Assembly (NCBI GenBank): GCA_002339135.1
Contig: DDJR01000020.1
Coordinates: forward strand, 1-8,407
Source: Flavobacteriales bacterium UBA2619
GTDB taxonomy: Bacteria; Bacteroidota; Bacteroidia; Flavobacteriales_D; Sanyastnellaceae
Direction: 5' to 3'
Length of the DNA: 8,407 nucleotides
Positions within the stretch are counted from its first letter, which is position 1, and each line of letters begins with the position of its first letter. A program made the translations under genes and the position numbers. Positions 1 through 4,855 of the stretch are shown here, piece after piece. The notes beneath the pieces are model-generated. The model saw only the letters and a list, made by a program, of their open reading frames with translations. It was not told where the DNA came from and did no database searches.

Positions 1-1101
1 CAGCGCATCAATGTCATCTCCTGCTACAATTAAAAGACGTCTGATGGCACTGTCAGTTACGACTTCTTTTGTCAGTGCGATGGGTCTAAGGTGGAGGAGC
101 ACTAGTTTTTGGACAAATTTCATCTTAGCATCCAGTGGCAGCTTGAGACGCTTAAATATTTGGGGAGTCATTCGGGCTCCTTTGTCTTCGTGCCCATGGA
201 AAGTCCAGCCGTTTCGCTTGTCAAACCGCTTTGTGGGTGGTTTAGCGATGTCGTGTAAAATGGCTGCCCATCGCAACCACAAATCGTTACTCTTGTCACA
301 AACGTTTTCTAACACTTGAAGGGTGTGAATAAAGTTGTCCTTGTGCCCTATTCCATTTCTTGTTTCTATACCTTGTAGTGCAATCATCTCAGGGAAAAAT
401 TGCTCGAGAAGTCCAGTCTTTGCGAGTATTTTAAATCCACGACCTGGTCTTTTTGCTAGGATAATTTTATTCAATTCTGTATGTATCCTCTCCATAGAGA
501 TAATCTCTAATCTTGAGGCGTTGCGTTTGAGTGCATCGATGCTCTCAGGGACGATTGTAAAGCCCAGCTGTGTTGCAAACCTTGCAGCCCGCATCATTCT
601 CAGAGGGTCGTCGCTAAAGGTGATGTCTGGATCAAGAGGTGTGCGGATGACCCCCAAATCGAGATCTCGCATACCGTTGAAAGGGTCCACGAGTTCTCCA
701 TAGTTGACAGAACTTAGCGACAAGGCCATTGCATTAATGGTAAAATCGCGTCGGTTTTGGTCGTCTTCAATGGTTCCGTCTTCTACGATGGGTTTTCTGC
801 TTCCGCGCTTGTATGATTCTTTTCGTGCACCCACGAACTCCACTTCCAGATCTCCACACTTAAACATGGCTGTTCCGAAGTTTTTAAAAACATTTACGTT
901 TCGAATACCTAGCTCTTTAGCTACTGCTTTCGCCAAGTCAATTCCTTTTCCTTCAGTTACAATGTCGATGTCTTTTGACGGTCTGTCTAAGATGAGGTCA
1001 CGTACGAATCCTCCGATGACAAACGCGCGTTCCCCCCGCTTGTCGGAAGCTTTTCCGATTGCTTTAAAAACAGGGTGCTCTAGGGATTTTTTATAGTTCA
1101 A
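1..1101 (-). CDS. cca: CCA tRNA nucleotidyltransferase with HD domain (partial, 3' end outside window)
   Basis: Adds or repairs the 3'-terminal CCA of tRNAs from CTP and ATP in the cytoplasm. The 367 codons seen hold the class II nucleotidyltransferase head: GGFVRD (residues 30-35), the metal-binding pair in KDIDIV (D44, D46), RRDFTINA (117-124) and DPLRMMRAARFA (165-176). These are followed by an HD-type phosphohydrolase region with H259, HDIAKP (H283-D284) and FHGHE (301-305). The reading frame is open to base 1, and from memory Bacteroidota relatives run about 470-480 residues, so roughly the last 100 are missing. No ATG is available near the head. I chose TTG at 1101 because the resulting N-terminus MNYKKSLEHPVF resembles the MNYKEALQ-type start of relatives, and a stop codon lies six codons upstream. 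There is no Shine-Dalgarno. It lies 59 bases downstream of the tsaC/sua5 gene, another tRNA-maturation gene. Family call very secure; start fairly secure. Confidence 0.95.
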   Translation of the reverse strand, partial: MNYKKSLEHPVFKAIGKASDKRGERAFVIGGFVRDLILDRPSKDIDIVTEGKGIDLAKAVAKELGIRNVNVFKNFGTAMFKCGDLEVEFVGARKESYKRGSRKPIVEDGTIEDDQNRRDFTINAMALSLSSVNYGELVDPFNGMRDLDLGVIRTPLDPDITFSDDPLRMMRAARFATQLGFTIVPESIDALKRNASRLEIISMERIHTELNKIILAKRPGRGFKILAKTGLLEQFFPEMIALQGIETRNGIGHKDNFIHTLQVLENVCDKSNDLWLRWAAILHDIAKPPTKRFDKRNGWTFHGHEDKGARMTPQIFKRLKLPLDAKMKFVQKLVLLHLRPIALTKEVVTDSAIRRLLIVAGDDIDAL

Positions 1102-1126
1102 TACAAAAGTCGAATTTCAAAGGTTG

Positions 1127-1134
1127 CAAATCTA
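1127..1134 (-). promoter_or_regulatory. Possible Bacteroidota-type -7 element upstream of cca
   Basis: On the minus strand these bases read TAGATTTG, a full match to the Bacteroidota sigma -7 consensus TAnnTTTG. It sits in the 59-base gap before cca. Transcription starting some 7 bases on would leave a leader of about 20 bases before the TTG start. No TTG/TTTG -33 element is visible at the usual 17-23 base distance. A six-base consensus is expected a few times by chance in a window this size on both strands, so position is the main support. Confidence 0.3.
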
Positions 1135-1148
1135 ATCGATAGATAAGT

Positions 1149-1166
1149 AGCTATGTATACTTAGCT
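1149..1166. repeat. Near-perfect 18-base palindrome at the tsaC/sua5 stop codon
   Basis: The sequence is AGCTA-T-GTATAC-T-TAGCT: 5-base arms around the palindrome GTATAC, with one mismatched T/T pair, giving 16 of 18 symmetric positions. It overlaps the tsaC/sua5 stop codon (1161-1163) and covers the place where a -33 element for the putative cca promoter would lie. It could be a protein-binding site or a weak RNA hairpin. There is no GC-rich stem or U-tract, so it is not a typical terminator. Confidence 0.4.
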
Positions 1167-1754
1167 GCGTAGAATTTGAAATCTGCCCGAAGAATCAAAA
1201 GCTGCAATGAACGAGGGGCGTGAGCTGTCGGGTTCAGAGCGTCTGTGTGAGCTGATGTAGTCTGCTCCATCGATGATTTCAGGGTCCACAGTCTCGAAAT
1301 TTTTGGGTGTTGGCGATCCTGTGAGATTGGCGCTCGAACTCGCAATCGGGCGGGCGAGGCCACGTGACACAAATTGTGTCCACTCGTCGTGTACAAGTCG
1401 AATGCCAAGAGAGCACTCAGCTCCCAGTATGCTTGGGTCGACGCCTCTGCCACCCGGCATGATAACGGTTGTTGGTCTGTCGCTGTGCTCGAATAGATCC
1501 CAAGCGGCATCGGGTACTGCTGAAATGTGTTTCTCAATCAGACCCTCATCCGCCACCAGAACAAGTATTGGGGAAGATTCTTCACGCATCTTGAGCCTTC
1601 GCAACTTGGATACTGCAGCCGGGTTGGTGGCGTCACACGCTACTCCCCAAACAGTGTCAGATCTGTGCAGAATGACTCCTCCAGCACGCAACGTGCCAAC
1701 AGCTTTTAAAGCATCATCCCTCCAGGGTGTGTTGTTGTTCTTTTTGCGACTCAT
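1161..1754 (-). CDS. L-threonylcarbamoyladenylate synthase (TsaC/Sua5/YrdC family)
   Basis: Makes threonylcarbamoyl-AMP from threonine, bicarbonate and ATP, the first step of t6A37 modification in ANN-decoding tRNAs; cytoplasmic. The 197-residue protein is a lone YrdC domain without the extra Sua5 C-terminal domain. Visible landmarks: the beta-strand and nucleotide-binding stretch VILHRSDTVWGVACDATN (27-44), the basic segment KLRRLKMREESSPILVLV (50-67), SLGIRL (115-120) and the loop ASSSANLTG (138-146). The first motif is usually Y-P-T-x-T-x-W/Y-G; here Tyr-Pro-Thr is His-Arg-Ser (30-32), and the Lys usually near position 61 is Ser. The ATG at 1754 is supported by AGGAG seven bases upstream, the clearest ribosome site in this block. 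It follows purC after 13 bases and is very likely co-transcribed with it. Confident of the family; full activity is inferred. Confidence 0.93.
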   Translation of the reverse strand: MSRKKNNNTPWRDDALKAVGTLRAGGVILHRSDTVWGVACDATNPAAVSKLRRLKMREESSPILVLVADEGLIEKHISAVPDAAWDLFEHSDRPTTVIMPGGRGVDPSILGAECSLGIRLVHDEWTQFVSRGLARPIASSSANLTGSPTPKNFETVDPEIIDGADYISSHRRSEPDSSRPSFIAAFDSSGRFQILRS

Positions 1755-1761
1755 TTCCGGT

Positions 1762-1766
1762 CTCCT
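1762..1766 (-). promoter_or_regulatory. Shine-Dalgarno site of the tsaC/sua5 gene
   Basis: Minus-strand AGGAG lies seven bases before the ATG at 1754 and directly after the purC stop codon (1770-1768). It fixes this start and suggests coupled translation with purC. It stands out because most other genes here have no such site. Confidence 0.7.
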
Positions 1767-1767
1767 T

Positions 1768-2724
1768 TCAGGCTTTATTTTTCAGCCATTCTTCTACGTT
1801 TTTCTCGATCCTCTTTAGTGGTGAATTTGACGTTTCGCAATTAAATTCAGTACCGGTAATTTTTTCAAAGAGTTCGATGTAACGCATGGATATTTGGGAC
1901 ATAAAATCTTTTGTGATAACAGGCTGTGTTTGTCCTTCAAGTCCCATAAAATTTTCTGATATCAGCCACTCGCGAACGAATTCCTTGCTGAGTTGTTTTT
2001 GAGGAATTCTGGCAGCTTGACGTTCTGCGTACCCCTCAGCGTAGAAATATCTTGAACTGTCGGGTGTGTGAATTTCATCGATCAGCATGATCTTTCCGTT
2101 TCGCATTCCAAATTCGTACTTGGTGTCCACAAGGATGAGGCCCTTGGATGCGGCGATTTCTGTTCCGCGAGCGAAAAGCGCTCGAGTTACACGCTCGAGT
2201 TCTGCGTATATTTCAGGAGTGACAATACCTTGCGACAGAATTTCAGCAGGGGTGATGTCTTGATCATGGCCTTCCGCCGCTTTAGCAGCAGGTGTTATTA
2301 TGGGGGTTGGGAATGGATCATGTTCCTTAAGTCCCTCTGGCATGGGTGAGCCACACAGTGTTCGTTTTCCGGAGATGTACTCGCGGTTTGCGTGTCCTGT
2401 GAGATATCCACGTATGACCATTTCAAGTCGAATAGGTTCACAACGATAGCCGATGGTTACGTTTGGGTCTGGTGTGGCAATTTTCCAGGTTGGGACGATG
2501 TCTGATACTGCATCTAGGAAAATGGATGCTACGCCATTTAAGACTTGCCCTTTAAAGGGGACCCCATTTGAGATAATGGCGTCGAAGGCACTGATTCTGT
2601 CTGAAACAACAGCTACCATTAGATCTTCGCCTATGGTGTACATGTCTCGGACCTTGCCAAAGTATGCTGATGTTTGGCCTGAAAAATGAAAGTCTGTTTT
2701 CGTAATGGGGGTAGTTTGAGTCAC
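1768..2724 (-). CDS. purC: Phosphoribosylaminoimidazole-succinocarboxamide synthase (SAICAR synthetase)
   Basis: Joins aspartate to CAIR with ATP to give SAICAR in de novo purine synthesis; cytoplasmic. The 318 residues carry the family's landmarks in order: GKVRDMY (23-29) and SDRISAFD (41-48) in the ATP-binding part; PDPNVTIGYRCEPIRLEMV (85-103) followed by IRGYLTGHANREY (104-116); GTEIAASKGLILVDTKYEFG (187-206); and the signature LIDEIHTPDSSRYF (214-227) near the active site. Length and the long insert between residues 120 and 180 fit the roughly 310-residue form common in Bacteroidota, not the shorter 240-residue form of Escherichia coli. The start is a GTG at 2724; the resulting N-terminus has the length expected for relatives and the only upstream purine stretch is a weak AAAGAGA. 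It begins 18 bases after the phoH-like gene and ends 13 bases before the tsaC/sua5 gene, so it sits in mid-operon. No odd residues noticed. Confidence 0.97.
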   Translation of the reverse strand: MTQTTPITKTDFHFSGQTSAYFGKVRDMYTIGEDLMVAVVSDRISAFDAIISNGVPFKGQVLNGVASIFLDAVSDIVPTWKIATPDPNVTIGYRCEPIRLEMVIRGYLTGHANREYISGKRTLCGSPMPEGLKEHDPFPTPIITPAAKAAEGHDQDITPAEILSQGIVTPEIYAELERVTRALFARGTEIAASKGLILVDTKYEFGMRNGKIMLIDEIHTPDSSRYFYAEGYAERQAARIPQKQLSKEFVREWLISENFMGLEGQTQPVITKDFMSQISMRYIELFEKITGTEFNCETSNSPLKRIEKNVEEWLKNKA

Positions 2725-2742
2725 AGTAGTCTCTTTTTGCTT

Positions 2743-3711
2743 TTATTTATTCTGTTCCTTTCCGAAGGCAGTTATGACAGCTCGGACTAGGCGGTGGCGC
2801 ATCACGTCAACACCGGTTAATCTGACAGTTGATATTCCCTCTACGTCTTTAAGTATGTCTAAAGCATGAACAAGGCCAGATTTCTGTCTGTTCGGGAGGT
2901 CTACCTGGGTTTCGTCTCCCGTGATGATGTATTTCGCGTCTCGCCCCATTCGGGTGAGGAACATTTTGATTTGAGGAATGGTCGTGTTTTGGGCTTCGTC
3001 TAGGATGACGAACGCTTTGTCCAAGGTTCGTCCACGCATGAATGCGAGAGGGGCAACCTCGATGACTCCGCTCTCCATGTGCTCAGCGACTTTGTCATAG
3101 GGAAGCATGTCAGTCAGGGCATCGTAGAGTGGTTGTAAGTAAGGGTCGAGTTTTTCCTTCATGTCTCCGGGAAGAAACCCCAGATTTTCTCCGGCTTCCA
3201 CAGCAGGTCTGGTGAGAATGATTTTTTTCACTCTCTTGTCTTTCAATGCTCTGACCGCAAGTGCAACAGCGGTGTATGTTTTCCCTGTTCCTGCAGGGCC
3301 AACAGCAAAAACCATGTCGTGTTCGGAGGCAGCATCTACCAACTTGTGTTGGTTGGGAGTTCTGGCGATAATTCTATTGCCACCTGGTCCATGAACGAGT
3401 ACGTCATCGGCTCCGGCATCTCTCATGACCATCGTCTCGTTAGATTTCGAAAGCCTTTCAAGATCGTCTAATGTCAAGCTTAAATACCTGTCAACATGCC
3501 ATACGACCATCCGCATTACCTCTTCAAATCTACCAACATCTTCTCGGCTTCCTTTTACACGGATGTCGTGCCCTCGAGAAACGATGCGAAGTTTAGGGAA
3601 AAGTCCTTGTAAGCCATGTAAATTTGCATTCTCACTTCCGAGAATAACAAGTGGGTCTAAACCCTCGATAGAAATCAGTGTCTCATGCATTGCGTTGGCA
3701 AAAATAATCAC
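2743..3711 (-). CDS. PhoH-like P-loop ATPase
   Basis: A cytoplasmic ATPase of the PhoH/YbeZ family. Relatives are linked to RNA metabolism and ribosome maturation, often with the RNase YbeY, but the exact role is unsettled. The roughly 130-residue N-terminal part includes the FPKLRIVSRG region (38-47), which resembles a small RNA-binding-like fold. The ATPase part has Walker A GPAGTGKT (138-145), the hallmark TRPAVEAGENLGFLPGDM (167-184), Walker B FVILDEAQN (234-242) and ITGDETQVDLP (263-273). Length is normal at 322 residues. Two starts compete: GTG at 3711, preceded closely by AAAGG, and ATG at 3690, which gives MHETLISIEG, closer to relatives that begin MNELIIEL. The ATG seems more likely on similarity; the longer frame is reported. 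It heads the minus-strand block with purC 18 bases downstream. No ybeY is in the window. Family call very secure. Confidence 0.95.
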   Translation of the reverse strand: MIIFANAMHETLISIEGLDPLVILGSENANLHGLQGLFPKLRIVSRGHDIRVKGSREDVGRFEEVMRMVVWHVDRYLSLTLDDLERLSKSNETMVMRDAGADDVLVHGPGGNRIIARTPNQHKLVDAASEHDMVFAVGPAGTGKTYTAVALAVRALKDKRVKKIILTRPAVEAGENLGFLPGDMKEKLDPYLQPLYDALTDMLPYDKVAEHMESGVIEVAPLAFMRGRTLDKAFVILDEAQNTTIPQIKMFLTRMGRDAKYIITGDETQVDLPNRQKSGLVHALDILKDVEGISTVRLTGVDVMRHRLVRAVITAFGKEQNK

Positions 3712-3725
3712 CCCACCTTTGTTCC
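3712..3725. promoter_or_regulatory. Very short divergent intergenic region between two operons
   Basis: Only 14 bases separate the GTG of the phoH-like gene and the GTG of the DUF62 gene (35 if phoH starts at 3690). Promoters for both blocks must therefore overlap coding sequence. For the plus strand, CACCTTTG (3714-3721) matches TAnnTTTG except for the first base and has a TTG 16 bases upstream (3695-3697); it would start transcription almost at the start codon. A full match, TAAATTTG, lies inside phoH at 3619-3626 but has no well-spaced TTG. For the minus strand I see no convincing element. Position is certain; the promoter details are weak. Confidence 0.4.
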
Positions 3726-4532
3726 GTGCCTATAATTACACTTACATCTGATTATGGACCAGAAAGGTTCTATGCCGGTATCCTAAGGGGGGCGCTTGCT
3801 GCATTGTCTCCTGATGCAACAGTTGTAGACTTATCACACGATGTTCGTAAGTTTAGTTCTGTTGATGCTGCACTTCTTCTGAAATCATGTGTGAAACATT
3901 TCCCCAAAGGCACAGTGCATATCATTGCTGTGATGTCTGAAGCGACAGTGGAACATCCACATCGAATAGCGCGAATCGAAGACCAGTATTTTGTCGGTGC
4001 AGATTCTGGTGTTTTTCATTTAATTTTCGGAAAACAACCAGATGCTGTGTATGATTTATCCAACATGATGGCAGACTTTGATTACCCGACATTTCCTGAG
4101 CGTTCAATCTTTGTTCCTGCGGCAGCCCATTTGTCTAAGGGAGGTATACCTGAGCTCTTAGGTCGGCCTGCGGCAATTGCAGAACCAAAGTCAATCCTTC
4201 ACCCGGTGTTTGAAAACAGGGTTTTGACAGGACACGTCATTCACATCGATGGATTTGGAAACTGCATAACCGACATCACCAAGCGAAGGTTTAAAGATGT
4301 TGGAACGGACAGAGGGTTTGTCATCGTAATGCGATCGAGCAGAAGTGACATTAGGAAAATATGTGAGAACTACAGTGATGTTCCTGTGGGTGAGTCCGTT
4401 GCCGTGTTTAATCATTTGGGATTTTTAGAAATAGCAATTTATAAAGGGGCTCCTGGTTCAGCAAATGGTGGGGCTTCAAGCATGTTGGGGATTAAGTTGG
4501 ATGACGTGATAAGAATAGAGTTCTCTGAATAA
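3726..4532 (+). CDS. DUF62 / SAM hydroxide adenosyltransferase-like protein lacking the usual catalytic triad
   Basis: Belongs to the fold shared by SAM hydrolases (splitting SAM to adenosine and methionine) and the SAM-dependent fluorinase and chlorinase. In these 268 residues I see the N-terminal TLTSDYG (5-11) with the ribose-binding Asp, VVDLSHDV (33-40), YFVGADSGVF (88-97) and the C-terminal HVIHIDGFGNCITDI (170-184) that helps hold adenosine, ending in GGASSMLGI. The SAM-binding frame therefore looks intact. The hydrolase triad Asp-Arg-His does not: the VDPGVG aspartate position is Met70 (IAVMSEAT), the following Arg region is EHPHRIAR, and the FHGRD histidine is Pro124 (TFPERSIF). Bacteroidota relatives I recall also read FP-type there but keep an Asp near the first site. 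The GTG start gives the canonical short N-terminus. No Shine-Dalgarno. It leads the plus-strand operon, with the next gene 12 bases on. Family sure; activity doubtful. Confidence 0.85.
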   Translation: MPIITLTSDYGPERFYAGILRGALAALSPDATVVDLSHDVRKFSSVDAALLLKSCVKHFPKGTVHIIAVMSEATVEHPHRIARIEDQYFVGADSGVFHLIFGKQPDAVYDLSNMMADFDYPTFPERSIFVPAAAHLSKGGIPELLGRPAAIAEPKSILHPVFENRVLTGHVIHIDGFGNCITDITKRRFKDVGTDRGFVIVMRSSRSDIRKICENYSDVPVGESVAVFNHLGFLEIAIYKGAPGSANGGASSMLGIKLDDVIRIEFSE

Positions 4533-4544
4533 TTTTATGATATT

Positions 4545-4844
4545 ATGAGTAAGGCAAGAATTATCAGGATCGTGAGAATGACTTTTCACCCAGAAAACGT
4601 CTCACAATTTGAGAGCATTTTTAAAAAGAATGAAAAGGCCATCAGTGAGCAGCCGGGTTGTTGTCATGTTGAGCTGGTGATCGATTTAAACCACCCATTG
4701 GTCAGAGCGACTGTAAGCCGCTGGGATAGTGAAGAGAGTTTAAATGCCTACAGGAAGTCGGAGTTGTTTGGCAAAGTTTGGCCTTCGACAAAGCAGCTTT
4801 TCTCACAGGCTCCGGAGGTTGTTACTTATATAAATCTTAACTAA
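4545..4844 (+). CDS. Small ABM-fold protein (antibiotic biosynthesis monooxygenase-like)
   Basis: A 99-residue protein of the dimeric alpha-beta barrel (ABM) superfamily. The order fits the fold: strand IIRIVRMTFHPE (6-17), helix VSQFESIFKKNEKAI (19-33), the turn QPGCCHVEL (36-44), strand RATVSRW (54-60), then ESLNAYRKSELFGKVW (64-79) and a last strand VVTYINL (92-98). The run SRWDSEESLNAYRKSELF closely resembles a Bacteroidota group usually found as 'quinol monooxygenase-like' proteins. The Asn-Trp-His set of haem-degrading IsdG-type members is not visible, so no reaction can be assigned; the substrate is unknown. Two adjacent cysteines (39-40) lie at the turn before strand two. It sits 12 bases after the DUF62 gene and 11 before the GldF-GldG gene, so it is almost surely co-transcribed with envelope-machine genes. 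No Shine-Dalgarno at its ATG. Fold assignment secure, function open. Confidence 0.85.
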   Translation: MSKARIIRIVRMTFHPENVSQFESIFKKNEKAISEQPGCCHVELVIDLNHPLVRATVSRWDSEESLNAYRKSELFGKVWPSTKQLFSQAPEVVTYINLN

Positions 4845-4855
4845 AGGTAAAGTTT

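Noticed and set aside
11..1096. Three long plus-strand open frames in a row (about 100-130 codons each)
   Set aside because: They are antisense to the CCA enzyme, whose minus-strand frame shows all family motifs; their translations show no recognisable domain.
1151..1537. Minus-strand frame of 128 codons overlapping the tsaC/sua5 gene
   Set aside because: It lies in another frame of the clearly recognised YrdC-domain gene and has no family resemblance.
3731..3736. TATAAT just inside the DUF62 gene, like an Escherichia coli -10 box
   Set aside because: It lies downstream of the start codon, has no -35 partner, and Bacteroidota primary promoters use TAnnTTTG instead.
3726..4532. Calling this gene a SAM-dependent chlorinase or fluorinase
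   Set aside because: Automatic annotation often uses that name for the fold, but halide-specific features are not visible and most members are SAM hydrolases.
4545..4844. Haem-degrading monooxygenase (IsdG/HmoB type) for the small ABM protein
   Set aside because: The Asn-Trp-His set needed for haem degradation is not recognisable.
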